Assembly: GCA_028551475.1 (NCBI GenBank) | Contig: CM052360.1 | Coordinates: forward strand, 20,866,682-20,930,681 | Origin: Casuarina equisetifolia | Taxonomy: Eukaryota; Streptophyta; Magnoliopsida; Fagales; Casuarinaceae | DNA length: 64,000 nt | Reading direction: 5' to 3' | Part shown: piece after piece, positions 1 to 11,746 of the stretch | Numbering within the stretch: position 1 is the first letter of the stretch | Layout of the letters: each line of letters opens with the position of its first letter | Made by a program: the position numbers and the translations under genes | Notes under the pieces: model-generated | What the model saw: only the letters and a program-made list of their open reading frames with translations | Database searches by the model: none | Told to the model about the DNA's origin: nothing

Positions 1-254
1 TTGAGGAGTCTATGGGATATGATGATCTAATATGCATGTGTATTCTTTTCATCATCTTTGATATCCTTAGAAATTGCATGCACATTGTTTAGGGAAGGAT
101 ACTTTATAATGTTTCTTGTATTGCAATTTGTTTGGCCATTACACCTTGAATTCACAGATTCCATTCCAACTTCACACCTTAAGTGAAGCATTCCGATTTG
201 ACACCATATGACAGATTTGATGTGCCCTGCTGTAACATTGCTTTGCATGTGCAG

Positions 255-428
255 GATGACATGGACAAGAAAATCCGAGCTCTTAATGGTGAACTGGAGT
301 CTGCAAATCGGAAATGTGAGGTTTATCGGGCTAACCTGCTTTCGGTTTTAAAAGATATCGAGGATCATAAGCTGCAGTTGTCAATTAAAGTGCAAAACAT
401 AAAGATTAGTATGAAAGATGGCCTTTAG
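255..428 (+). CDS. FRS5: FAR1-related sequence (FRS5-like), terminal exon only
   Basis: This is the last exon of a gene that begins left of the window. A pyrimidine-poor but usable acceptor (TGTGCAG) precedes GAT GAC ATG in phase 0, and 57 codons follow to a TAG stop. The peptide is an amphipathic coiled-coil tail with the motifs ANRKCEVYRANLLSVLKDIE and KVQNIKISMKD, which is the typical C-terminus of FAR1/FHY3-family transcription factors, proteins derived from MULE transposases. The facing minus-strand gene ends with a closely related exon (CEVYRANLLAVLRDMEEQKL). FRS5 is preferred over other members because the neighbours match the Arabidopsis order FRS5-FRS9-PDE191. That part is inference, since the DNA-binding and transposase domains are outside the window. 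Confidence 0.75.
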   Translation, partial: DDMDKKIRALNGELESANRKCEVYRANLLSVLKDIEDHKLQLSIKVQNIKISMKDGL

Positions 429-1219
429 ATGTTCAATACGGTTATACATGTAGCTTCCTTTTATTCCATTTCGGGTCTATCTAGTTCCAAAGTGTTCTTC
501 AAAGCTGTATAAGATGGTTGTGGCCTTGTTTCTAATGCGTAGAAGTATTCTGGAATCGTCAGGAGGATATGGAGAACAGCCACAAGCGCAGAAAACATGC
601 ACAGTTTATGTTAGGGTCTAGGCTTCTGATTTGGATCATCGGTGACTTAACATTTCTCACCATGTAAATGATTTCTTGCTGCATTTAACAGCCTTCCCTC
701 CCTGTAAATTCAAATAATCGTAATATTTTAACCATGGATTATCCCCAAAGTTGTGTTGTAAATGATTGGAACAGTATTCAGCCTCTTATACTTATCCTGG
801 AAAGTCAGAAAGAAATTGCCCAGATGGAGATGGTGAATGCAAACCGTAAATACCGTATTGCCAAAGGCACTCTGTTTGCAAGCCCTCATTTAATGTGAAA
901 TTAATGTGATGTCTGTGTGGTACCGGATCACCGGCCGGCAAAACGCACAAACTAGACAGATTTCAGTGCCAGGAATCATGTTGAAACAAGAAAAGCATAT
1001 CCATATACCAGCCTAAGAATGTTCGCACTATTAAGCATCACAGGTGAAAAACACAAATTACTGCAAAGGAAAACGCTATGTTTCAGATCAAACAATGCTC
1101 ACCTGCCCCTACAATCTCGTGATCTCTCACCTGCATAATGCCCTCTGCCGAGTCAGTGAAAAAAAGCACCTAGTCCGTCAAAGACAGAAGAAACGTGAGA
1201 TTTGGCCTGCACATAGTGT
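429..1219. other. Tail-to-tail intergenic region of two FRS genes
   Basis: This is the 3' UTR and spacer DNA between the convergent FRS5-like and FRS9-like genes. It contains one exon-like remnant at 800-898, listed separately. I see no other gene here. Confidence 0.6.
800..898 (+). pseudogene. Possible decayed copy of an FRS terminal exon
   Basis: An open stretch of 32 codons ends in TGA. It reads KEIAQMEMVNANRKYRIAKG and continues TLFASPH. Aligned with the exon at 255-428 it shares the core NANRK against SANRK, with similar spacing to a preceding KEI/KKI and to a following RxxxGxLF/RANLL segment. It lacks the conserved KVQN tail. A tandem remnant of the terminal exon is plausible, but the match is short and could be chance. 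Confidence 0.3.
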
Positions 1220-3402
1220 TCACTCTTTCAAACTAAGCCTTGCATTTTGAACTTTCACTGACAGCTTTAACTTCTGTTCTTCCATATCTCTCAGAACAGC
1301 CAGCAGGTTTGCTCGATATACTTCACAACGTTGGTTTGTGCTCTCCAAATCAGCAGTCAATTCACGAATTTTCTTTTCCTTCTCATCCTAACCATAAATT
1401 AAGGAAAAATTTTAGTGATGTTCTGGCATGTGTTCTTAGCATCTTTTGTAGAGGACACTATAGGATGTGAGGCCATATTTCCTCGTTATTTATATTTTTT
1501 GGCTAGCAACTTACACGCACCAAGTGGCTCTTTAGTCCATGATCTTATTCCCACTCAATTCTTTTGAGGAAAGGAGGTACCATTGAGCTAGATCTCATCA
1601 TCCATACACAAGACCATAAAAAAGATGGATGTTTTACAAGATGAGGCAAGAAAAAATAGTTGCATATACCTAATAAATTCAAGAGATTTTTCAAAAACTA
1701 AAAGGTAAACAAGTTTGATTCGTTTTAGATAATTTTACCCAACCTTCGCAAGTCGGTCCAAATAGGTACCCAAATTCCTTTGGAGAAAGGTTTTTAAAAG
1801 CATGAAATGGTTCTGCAGTATAAAATATGCGCAACAACAAGACAAATAAAACAAAGATAAGGGTCTTTGAAATAGATAAGACTGAAGAGTGGGAAGAAAT
1901 TACCGCAGATTGATATGCTGCCATCTGATTTTCTACAGTTGCATGCAACTCTTGCCCACCTCCATTCACCAAAGTACCACTGTGTGTAGCTCCTGGTCCT
2001 TGATTCTTCACAGCAGCAACCTTCTTAGAAGCCTCTTTTAGAGCATCCATTGCCACGTTATAAATGTGAATAGATTTGGCACCCTCTTCCACATATTTGA
2101 TTGCTTCCTGACGTAAATTGTTATACCGCATGGTTAAAGATTCTCGAGAACTATTTGGCAACTCTGAAGCATGTCCATCCAACACAGTTCCACTTTTAGC
2201 ATTTCTTGTCCATCGCTTCAATATATACTCAGGTGGAAGAGTAAGAACATTTTTTGCTCTAAAAACTGCTAATATATGCCTACAAATAATTCCTGAGTAC
2301 TCAAACATTTGGCAGCTGCAGTTAGCTTTCATCCCCACGGAATTGAAAGTCACAGTGTGTGCTTTGTGGTCTTCTCCAAATTTGGCCACTCGATATGTGA
2401 TGATAGTTCCCGAGTCATCAATTTTGGTAGCAGGATTAGCAAGGGTCTCGACCAGTTCCTCTTGGAATTTCATAAATATCCTCCTTGTGTAAAGAGTTGC
2501 AGCTTGCTTTTCCATGGGAGATGGTGTCTTCAGAACTGGAGTAGTGCTGGTAGTTTCAAAATCTGCCTTCAATTCCATATCATGCCAACTTGCTATGGCT
2601 TTCTCATACTGCTTGATCAATGTTTGTATGGTTGAAAATGCATTCACAAATCCATCAAAGAACGAATTTGCACCTTCACATAGCTCAGTTCTAGATAACT
2701 CTCCAAAGAAGGTGTCTCGCATGAAAACAGGAACCCACTGTTGCCGACCATTGTACATTGATTGAAGCCACTCATTACCCATGACATAGTATCTCTCCAG
2801 CAGAGATTGCCAGCATGACTCAAACTCCTCAACTGTCTCAGTCTCATTTATGCACTTCTTGAATTCTGTTTCAAAAGTAGGATGTGATTGATATAGATGA
2901 GACAGTTTCTCTTGCGTTTCTCTGAATATGGACCACTTACAGAACCGGAGGCGTGTTTCAGGAAGAACTTGTGCAACAGCAACTTGTATGAGCTGATCTG
3001 GATCGGTTGTTATAGACACAGGGCGGTGTCCAGACATCGCATTAAGCCAAGTTTCAAATAGCCATATGAAGGAGGATTCAGAGTCATTGAGAATTAATGC
3101 ACAACCAAACAACACTGGCTGCCCATGATGATTAAACCCTGTGAATGAGGCAAATGGTACCCTATACCGATTTGTCCTGTATGTTGTGTCAAATATGACA
3201 GCATCTCCAAAATAAGAATAATTCATCCTAGATGTTGCATCTGCCCAGAATATGTTTCCACTACCCTGATCATTATCATCTTGAACTGCAAAAAAGAAAG
3301 CAGGATTCTCAGCATGCATTCGCCTCAGGTAGTCCAATACTTGCTGACCCCCACCCCCGAGGGTCCTCTGTCGGCTGCCACTCATGTGACTCCAGTTATC
3401 AG
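1220..3402 (-). CDS. FRS9: FAR1-related sequence FRS9-like (transposase-derived, no FAR1 DNA-binding domain)
   Basis: Coding exons are 3385-1904 and 1387-1220. The intron has a GTAATT donor at 1903 and a TTAG acceptor at 1388, phase 0, giving 549 residues. The upstream exon continues to an acceptor at 3403-3405. The protein has a MULE-type transposase domain (about residues 10-220, with FDTTYRTNRYRVPFASFTGF and ITTDPDQLIQVAVAQ). A SWIM zinc finger follows (C356-x-C358, C368-x-H370, in NCSCQMFEYSGIICRH), and the protein ends in a coiled-coil tail. It starts directly at the transposase domain: no N-terminal FAR1 zinc-binding domain is present, and none was seen upstream. Arabidopsis FRS9 (about 545 residues) has the same layout, so this is probably not a truncation. 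The expected role is a nuclear regulator in far-red or light signalling, known only from the family. Confidence 0.85.
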
Positions 3403-4832
3403 CTGTGGCATGGAAATTTTTTTTTTTAAAAAAAAAAATCAGACAGAAGAAAAGGATATGTCAATCAGATAAAAGTATTTCTCTAATAACAACAAAGCTT
3501 GCAGGAACCTAAGCCAGAAGTAAAGCATTCTATGCTAAGATTGGTAACACACTTTATTGACAGGTACAAACTCATGAATCATGAAACTGGATCAAATTGG
3601 CCAATTCTGTTAGATCTGGTTTTGTTCACTAAGTGCATCCACATCAAAACTAGTTCCAAAAACCATGCAAACTGCATGATTATGCATATAGTGCCACTTG
3701 CAGCAGTCTGGTATCATTGGCCAGTGCTAGCAGGCAAGAAGTTGCCTTGAAATGTATGCCACAAAACATAACATTGGGTAGATAGAAAATAAGAAGCACT
3801 TCAAATATCCAACTTGACCTGCCATTCTGGTTATAGCAATTCATAATACTACCACTTGTTTCTTTCACCCATTCATGTATGTTTATAATCTCGAGTGATC
3901 AAATGATGAGAGCATCACTTTAGCATTATTAGTTAGAAAAACTCCACGAGTCCAATTGGGTTTTTCCATTGGCCACGAAGAGGTCTCATTCAAAATGAAC
4001 CTTCAATTTACAAATGTTACATATCTAAATGTTCTTTAGAGATGGAGATTGAAGTTTTTGTAATCCTTTGGTGCGATTTAAACCGTCCAACTTTGACTGC
4101 AGTTTACCGTCATTGATCAGTCCATCCCAAATGCGGTAAAAAAAAAAAAAAAAAGCCTGTATATTACATGCTTGTCAATATTCTTAGAATGGTAAAGATC
4201 TAGTCATAACCTTTGCAGTCTCTATAATGTCCAGACCTGTCGCCAGTATCAAGCGTAACTAGCAAAGTAAGAACTAGTTTTAGAGTTGTCTTCAAGTAAA
4301 TGACTGTTAGTCAGGATACAGACTAGTTCCACAGGTACAACACAAACCTCACAGATGGGTCAATGTACAATTGCAAGAGGCCGTCTTGTCAGCAACTTGG
4401 ACACAATCTACTAGATTTCTTCCTAAAATCAAATTCTGTATTCCCTATTTGATGATATCAGAATCTGATATATACAAAATTAATCCTGATATTATGACCT
4501 GATCTCTTTTTCCTCATATTTTCCAGCCAGGAGGGTCTATACATAGAGATTAGTAGTGTAATACCATAGAAAAGCGACCTAATGTTGCCCCTAACAAACT
4601 TCAAACTTGCACGACGCGGAACAAGTCCTGTGAAACTCGCATTAGCAAACCCTCCAATGGCCCTGACTCCCTAAAAGGTTTATAAAAGAGTCGTATTCAT
4701 CGACCAAGTCCCTCTTCAATCTCTCTAGTACCGCAAACGCAACCCCGAGCAATCTATCAACATGTACTCACAGCAGCAAAAGCCAAAACAAAGAAAGGAA
4801 ATTGAGCAAGCACAGGGACTCGGCTACCGTAC
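3403..4832 (-). other. 5'-leader intron of the FRS9-like gene
   Basis: A donor-like GTACGG at 4832 and an acceptor CACAG just before 3402 bracket about 1.4 kb without credible coding sequence. It includes homopolymer runs (A/T at 3418-3439 and A at 4139-4154). No FAR1 DNA-binding exon was recognised in it, which supports a non-coding first exon upstream. Confidence 0.5.
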
Positions 4833-5050
4833 CTCCGAGAGATTAGAATGGAAAGAAGAGTGAACCTTCGAGAGTTATCTTCTTTAGGGTTCCGATCCCC
4901 GTTTCAGAAACCTCCGCCTCCCGAATTCCTACCACAATTTTCCCTTTTCTGTTTCTTCATTTTTGAAATTTCGTTCGTTCTCACGAAGACAAAAAGCTAT
5001 AACTCAACCGTCGCAAGTTCAACAAGTCAGTGGCTTCCGCTTGGATTCTG
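4833..5050 (-). other. Probable 5' UTR exon of the FRS9-like gene
   Basis: On the minus strand this stretch has UTR character: pyrimidine- and CCTAAA-containing DNA ending in CTCTCGGAG before a GT donor. The upstream boundary is a guess; composition becomes strongly AT-rich beyond 5050. No conserved reading frame was found. Confidence 0.4.
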
Positions 5051-7140
5051 AGTACGCTGAGTTCAACATATTTTTATTTAGATAAAATGACATTTTCCTC
5101 CACAATTGCTATTATGTTTATGTTATTCACCTTATAAATTAACATTTAACATACCTCAAATTTTATTGTTAAATTTTGAATCAGTTAAGATTTTCAACCT
5201 AAATCAACTATTCATGTCAAAAGGTGTATGACATAACTAAGTTGTCTTAGTTAAACATGGCTGTTATATTTGTTAAGTTGTATAGAATATTCAAAGTAAA
5301 AATTTAGGAGTATTAAGGAAAGCCACTCCTACAAGAAGACATCAATTATATACTATCTAAGTTAGAATTGTAGTTTGAAGAATATGTTAAATATTTTTAA
5401 AAATATTATTTTTTATATGAATTATTAAAAAATAAATATTAGTTAAAACAATTATTTAATAAATTTTTTAGTCTGGGGCATGAAATCTATATGTCAAGAT
5501 ACCTTGAATTCCTTAAGAAGGTAAACAAAATAGATAGTCTTGATTTTAGAATAATTTATGTGTTAAGAGTAATAACATATTCAATGTTTAATAGCTAAAG
5601 TTAAAAAATAGGTAAAAAAAAAAACTAACTTTTTAGTCCTAGTTATGGAAAAAAAATGCTTTAAAAAGATTTTAAAAGAAATTTAAAAAATTGGTTATAG
5701 ATTGATGTGCTTTTCAGAAGTATGGTGGATTTAAACACTTATCATAAAAATGGAAGTATAAAGAACAAGCAAACAAATTTATTCATTTCTAAGTCAAAGA
5801 AAGCGGCTCATTAAAGGAGAAGGATAGCATCAAAGTCTTCATCAAGTAATAAATGTTGTTCCAAAGGATTCAAGAAGACGACTATGTCTAAAGATAAAAA
5901 CAAACTCAACAATAAATGAAGCTAGTAGAAGTCCAAAGAACTTTTCTTACTTTCTGTGTTGATATTGAAGAATAATTCTCTTGTGGAAATTGCAAATTAG
6001 GAAGTTCAAGGGCATCAAACTTCATCAAACCTTAGCCATAGTTATTTTGATCTGATTTAATGGTTAATTTGGATGAAGAAACAAAATAATACCGTAACCT
6101 TAAAGTATAGTCAAAATTGGGGATAATCTTTACTCTTATATTCCACAAATGGTTTACAAACTCTCATCGACATCATCTTACTACTCTCACATGTACAAAT
6201 TTCCAAGTTTGTAATTTCCTTTTATAGGATTAGCAGTAAAGACCAAAATTGCCTATGTTTTATGAACTATCTAAGTGCTAACACCTTTTATCGTACTTCC
6301 AAGTGATTTGCAAGACTTCTTTTCTATGCCTTTTTCTTTGAAGAAATTGGCAATATTGTCTTGCTAACAGCGGGAGTTTTTTTTTTTTTTTTTCTCTCTG
6401 AAAACCTTTCACCAAAATTATAAATTGAAGTTACCTATTTCTGCAGAAGATCATGCGGGTGTCTTTTATTTCTACTTCAAGAAGACAAAAACTAGAAAAA
6501 TTGTGTAAATCTTCCTATTACTCCTCTAGAAAAAACGGTGCATGATTTATAATTGTTCTCAAAATCACAACCACGGAGGCTCTGAGCTGCGCTTATGATT
6601 CATTTCCTTTCTAGCTGTTGAAATTTGTCATTTATCCATGCTCGACCAACCAAAAGTTAAAGGGTGATAGTAAAGGGCATAATCCACTGACATAAATGCA
6701 TATCCACTTTTTACAAAGCTCTTGCCATTTGGACCAGTTTCCATCTCCGTTTTGAACTGTATGAATTCGTGTCCCAATTCCTAATGTGTTGTGGTGACCA
6801 TCAAGGAGATTCCATAAAGTCAGCCATGCAGTCTGCTCTGGAATCAGATTCCCAGTTACTATGATGAACTGACTTTAACAAAAGTAAAGGTTTCCCTTAG
6901 ATTCTCACGCTCAGCAGTTCATCTACGGTTGCTTGTTGTGTAAGGAATGTGTTGGTCCTCATGCCCTTTAGAAGAAAAATCTTTCTCCTCAATCGTTCTC
7001 ATCATGGGTCAAATGATAAAGTAAGAAAAGGAAGCGACTGGGTTTTTAGAACTTGGGACCCCTCTGGGTGATAATTGATTAGACTAATAATAGTATAAGA
7101 CTTAGCAATTTTTAATTCAATCATTGTTAGAATTTGTGTC
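5051..7140. other. AT-rich intergenic DNA
   Basis: No gene is recognised. The stretch is low in GC, with A- and T-runs (for example T at about 6370-6391). It separates the FRS pair from the DC1 gene. Confidence 0.6.
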
Positions 7141-7590
7141 TTACACTGATAGAGATAGCACTTGTGGTTTGATTTATATTTAAAAAGTTGTCTTCAATCT
7201 ATCAATTAACTTTTGAATTGGGTTATAGACTTTTTAAAGATAATATTAAAACCTAGATGATATCCTACTTTTAGGATGGTCTTTTAATGTCCAAGAAGTA
7301 TTAGAGCATGTATTCCATGCTAATAGAGAGAACACTTGTGTTGTGGTTTATATTAAGTAAATTATTTTCAATCCATGAGTTAACTTTTAGGTTAAGTTGT
7401 GGATTCTTTTAAGATGATATTAAAACTTTAGTAAGATCTTACTTTTAGGATGACCTCTTGGTATGCTGGGGTGTTAAAACTCATATCTCATACCAATAAA
7501 GAGAGCACCTATAGCTTGGTTTATACTAAAGAAGTTACCTTCAACCCATAAGTTAATTTTAGGTTGAGTTATGGGTCACTCCAAGAATCT
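7141..7590. repeat. Three degenerate tandem repeats of about 170 bp
   Basis: Three successive blocks (about 7141-7310, 7311-7480 and 7481-7590) share a common order of motifs: an AGAGA-GCAC box, TGGTTTATA, a TTCAA-CC/T-AT stretch, AGTTAACTTTTAGGTT and then GGGTT/GTGGATT. The first two also share GATATTAAAAC and CTTACTTTTAGGATG. The third copy is truncated. They resemble worn plant retrotransposon termini, but no target duplication or coding part was seen, so the class is uncertain. Confidence 0.6.
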
Positions 7591-8254
7591 TGTTTGGAAA
7601 CTACTGTCTTTGCAAATACTGATATAAGCTTACTGCCATACTCGAAATGGTCGCACTTTGAAAAGCTTTCCCATATGATCATGTTCTTTATGCTTTCTCT
7701 GTTGAAGGTACAAACCTTCCACGTAATCCAACTGCTGCCTTTTCCGCTGTTGAATTCGCTTATTTCTGGAAGAGATAAGAACAAAGTTGAATCAACTGGA
7801 CTTTGTTTGCTTTTCTTCTGTCTTCTAGATTGATGTAGAGAAAGAGGTAGGCAAGATCAACAGAAATAATGGCTGTTTATTGCCTGCATAATCTTAGAAA
7901 CTAGTTCCAGTAACCTATGGATTATGGAAGTTTGGTGACGGGACATGAGAATTTGAGTATTTTAAATATTTGAGACATTGAAGCCAATAGCCGTCCACGG
8001 AATCAGATTCCTGCAAATACTTAGCTCTTACTCAACCTCCCTTACCTTCAATATTGTGTCAGAATATAAACTCCCCGATCGGTTCAAAAGCAAAGTATCT
8101 TCCAAGAGGACTGTTGAATAATCTCCCTAAGCTATTTGAAAGCAAAGCCAAATTAAACTTCTGTTCTTCATCCTCATTCTCCATATAAACAATCTTATAT
8201 CCCTGTCTTTCCATACTGGCTGAGCTAAGTTTAGAAAGAACCAGAAAAGAAAAC
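7591..8254. other. Upstream region of the DC1 gene
   Basis: This is non-coding DNA ahead of the DC1 ORF and probably contains its promoter and 5' leader. No clear TATA box could be fixed with confidence. Confidence 0.45.
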
Positions 8255-8974
8255 ATGAAGATCGAAGAGATTTATCACCCAATCCATCCGCAGCACAAGC
8301 TAAAGCTTGATTATACAGAGACCCCATTCAAGTGTGATGGCTGCAAAGAAGCTGGTATTGGCTTCCAATACAGATGCCAACGATGCGAGTTTCACTTACA
8401 CAAGGTATGTGCAATGGCGCCTCCTGGACTTCACCATCCTTTTTACCAGAAATGTGAGTTCCAATTCTGCTACAGCCCACCTGGTGCAGCCATGAGAATC
8501 TGTGATGCGTGTAGGAAAACTGTTCTGGGTTTTGTTTACAACTGCAAGAGATGCGGGTTCGATCTGCATCCTTGTTGTGCGAACCTCCCACAGGTTCTGA
8601 ACGATGGGGAACGCAATCTTTACTTGTGTCTCAAGCTATCGAGCTCGTGCAATCGCTGTGGCGGCAAGGGACCTGGTTGGTCTTACAGGTCTCAGTGCAA
8701 AACCTATAATCTTCACGTTTCGTGCGTTAAGGAGCTGCTTGCAGAGAGTTGGGAGGCCATCTATCTGAACGTAGACAAGAACAAGGTCAGGGAGATGCAG
8801 ACGAAGATCCCCAGTCTGAAGGGGACACTGAAAAACAGTCGTGGAGAAAGAGGAGGAAAGGTGAGGAAGTCCTGTGAGATCGCCGGCCAAGCTGTTACGG
8901 CCATTGTCTCGGCGATCCTAGGGGATCCGACGCCGATTATCGCAGCAGTGGTCGGGGGTTTACTATCTAGGTAG
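8255..8974 (+). CDS. DC1 (cysteine/histidine-rich) domain protein
   Basis: This is an intronless 239-residue protein. It has three C1-like zinc modules. The first (about 10-52) has HPQHKLKL, CDGCKEAGIGFQYRCQRC and HLHKVCA. The second (about 60-112) has CDACRKTVLGFVYNCKRC and DLHPCCANLP. The third, partial (about 125-162), has CNRCGG, GWSYRS and LHVSC. In the third module a CxxC pair is reduced to a single Cys (RSQCKTYNLH). A basic linker (residues about 190-207) and a Gly/Ala/Ile-rich C-terminal tail (about 210-239) follow. DC1 proteins are plant-specific and linked to stress or defence signalling; the ligand is unknown. The ATG opens directly into the family N-terminus. No orthologue is expected here from the Arabidopsis order, so it is probably an insertion into the block. 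Confidence 0.85.
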   Translation: MKIEEIYHPIHPQHKLKLDYTETPFKCDGCKEAGIGFQYRCQRCEFHLHKVCAMAPPGLHHPFYQKCEFQFCYSPPGAAMRICDACRKTVLGFVYNCKRCGFDLHPCCANLPQVLNDGERNLYLCLKLSSSCNRCGGKGPGWSYRSQCKTYNLHVSCVKELLAESWEAIYLNVDKNKVREMQTKIPSLKGTLKNSRGERGGKVRKSCEIAGQAVTAIVSAILGDPTPIIAAVVGGLLSR

Positions 8975-11746
8975 ATCAACTGTGTCAGAAAGTCAAAAGT
9001 ACAGATTATGTAACGGTTTCTCCGTCCTGTTCTGTCGCCTCTACCACGCCACTACATGTGTGACATCTTTCACGTGGAACTCTTAATTGTACTTAAAACA
9101 AGGATTATCGTGGTTGGTAATTAGATGCTACTAAAGATCACCTCCACGGGAGAAAGGAAATAAAATGTTACAGATTCAGTAAAATGACCATGAATATGCC
9201 ATACCCACAAGTTATATTGCATGTTTAATCTTTTGATTGACATAAATAGATTAAAAGATATGTTTAACTTTGGTCCCGCTTGAATTTGGACCAATAGTTC
9301 AATAACAAAGTTATAGCCTCAGGGTTTTGGGATGAAATTATTCGATTCTTTTTACTTAATGGGGGGAAAAAAGAATTCGACCCATTTAAGATATAAGATT
9401 ACTCATTGGAGAAAATAATCCCATCATTGTTAACTGTTGAACATTATAATTAGAGATAATTTAACATATGAGGGTGGATATAATAATGTTTATTTTTAAA
9501 TTACAATAATCATGTAAAATTAGTTCCATATGAGATTTATAGACTTTTAAATTATATCATTGATGTTACTTATAATTAATTTGAATATATAAGGATTAAG
9601 AAAGTTTAATTGTAGTACCAAACAGTCATTTTAGATTATAGTATAAATATCATAACAAAACAATACTTTTTTGTTTCTTTAAAGAAGTCTAAACATTTAA
9701 TATATATCCTCTACTTACATTAGTCAATGCACTAACATAAAAGTAGGAATGCTTAGCCTAATCTAATTTAATATAATAAAGTTCACGTCAACTAATGGAA
9801 TCTTATGCTTCAAACAAGGCTAGAAAGGAAATTTACCTTTTTTCCCCTTTAATTTATGTTCTTATTTGACTTAAATAATATAGTATCAGAACAAGTTTGC
9901 GTTCATATAAATTCTATATTATAAAGTTTCATAAATATCTGATATTTTCCCTCAAGATCATTTTCTCTCTCTTACTTATGGTTGGGTTTTGCTTCTACAA
10001 AGGAAAGCACGCAGAAGAATAAGCCCAGTTCAAGTGAATGATCCTACTCCACTAGTTGACTGATTAACTCAAAAAGCAGGCCATCCTAGGATGCAATGCT
10101 GCTTATTTATTGAGCCCCAAATTGTTGGGCTACAAGCTGGGGACTTTTAGGCTTGAGTATCCAAAAGTCATGGACACTGAGCCCATAAAGTAAATCGAGG
10201 CCTTGTATTAAGGTTGGTTCTTCGAAGCTTGATTTTTTTGTTCATTACGCATCTAATTTGTATATATATATATGTATATATTTTCAAACTCATCCATTTG
10301 GGACCAAAAGTCTTAGGCGGCGGCACCTATTCTTAATTGAGTTAAATATACTCAAAGAAAATTACATATTTTGAAGTTGGAATTATTACTATTATTATTA
10401 TTATATGTTTTCGTCTTCTACGTAACTTTGTAAAGATGTCTACGTTGACAATCACACGGGGTGTCGTGAAAAGTGGGGCTAAGAAATGTCGAACAGCTTT
10501 CTTGAGGACAAAGCCATTGAGTGTTAAAATAGGTGGAGGAACATGCAGAAAACGCAAGGAAAGTGGGAGCCTGCTTTGTAAAGTGACTAATCATGATGGT
10601 GGTGGGTTGTGCATTCACAATAGAAACACGTGAAAGTTAAATCTTCTTCCAAACACTGCAGCCTTTCCAGGTCCCTTTCCCGCCAACTAGTGAGTTTCTT
10701 ATTACCTTGAAGAACAAACGTAACGAAACAGCATACCATAGTCTTATGTTAATGAATACTTTGGGAAAAGTGTACTGTGAAACACAGCCTAGCACAATAT
10801 TGTCGGAACCAGAGCAGAATTCAAAAAAAAAAAAAAAAAAGGTGTCAAGTTGAGGAGAAAGTATAGGTTTTTTATGCTGCTGAAGATCAACTCTGTTTCA
10901 AATGGAATCATTTGTCATATTTTAATTCTATGTACTATGATTGTGTGCAACTTTAAGTTCTTTTAATCTTGATATTCATTATGTGAAAAGCCATGAGTAT
11001 ACCTTGTGTCAAAAAGCTTTGTTAAAAAGATAAGTTCTCAAAATTTATGAAATACACTACAAGTTTGTGAAACTCTTTTATTTAGTCTAAACTCAGCTTT
11101 TTTATCCCACTTTTTCCACACTTGACTAACTCTTATTAGATAATAGAGTCTTCGTGAGGTAGAAGAATAACTGTAATGTACTTGATAAGCTTAAATAACT
11201 AACGGATGACCTAATCTCAAAAGATCTTATCATAAAGAGAGGTTTTTTTAAATTTATAAATTACACTGTAAGTATCCTCCAACTCAGTTGAAACTTTCTT
11301 TTTCACCATGTTACCTGGTTTTGCAAAGCCACGTAAAATCTGCAACTTTACTTCTGTTTTGAACATCTCATTTTCCCGGAAAATAGCACCTTTTACTGGA
11401 TCGCAGAAGAAACTACACGAGGCCTTCCGAATTGATTCGGGAAAATGTTTATATTCCCACCTTCTATGTATCGATTTCTGCAAAACTTGTTGACCTGGAA
11501 CCCCAAATTATTTCGGCTTGATTCGGAATCAGTCAAAGAACCAGCCGCCCTCTTCGTACTCCTTTGGAAAAATCAAAGAAACTGATAGAATACTACAAAA
11601 GTCGCATTAAATGGTTAGATTGTCAAGAGGAAAGCTTCGCCGAGGGCTCATGGCTCCTTTTTCCAATCTGTGAAGCGTGCGCATTTGACCCCATCTTCAG
11701 TTTATAGCCACCTTCTGTTTCTCCAATCGAAGAGAGCTCAAAGAAA
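8975..11746. other. Intergenic DNA between the DC1 and lectin-kinase genes
   Basis: No supported gene was found. Simple repeats are a TA-rich run (10261-10280), an ATT run (10382-10404) and an A-run (10823-10840). The stretch 10436-10633 stays open for 65 codons but resembles no family known to me. Confidence 0.55.

Noticed and set aside
1691-1903. Extension of the FRS9-like coding frame past 1904 to a stop at 1691
   Set aside because: The extension becomes hydrophobic and unlike the family. A GT donor at 1903 joins in phase to a clear terminal exon at 1387-1220.
2118-2765. Plus-strand open frames inside the FRS9-like gene
   Set aside because: They are the antisense of a strongly conserved coding exon and have no domain of their own.
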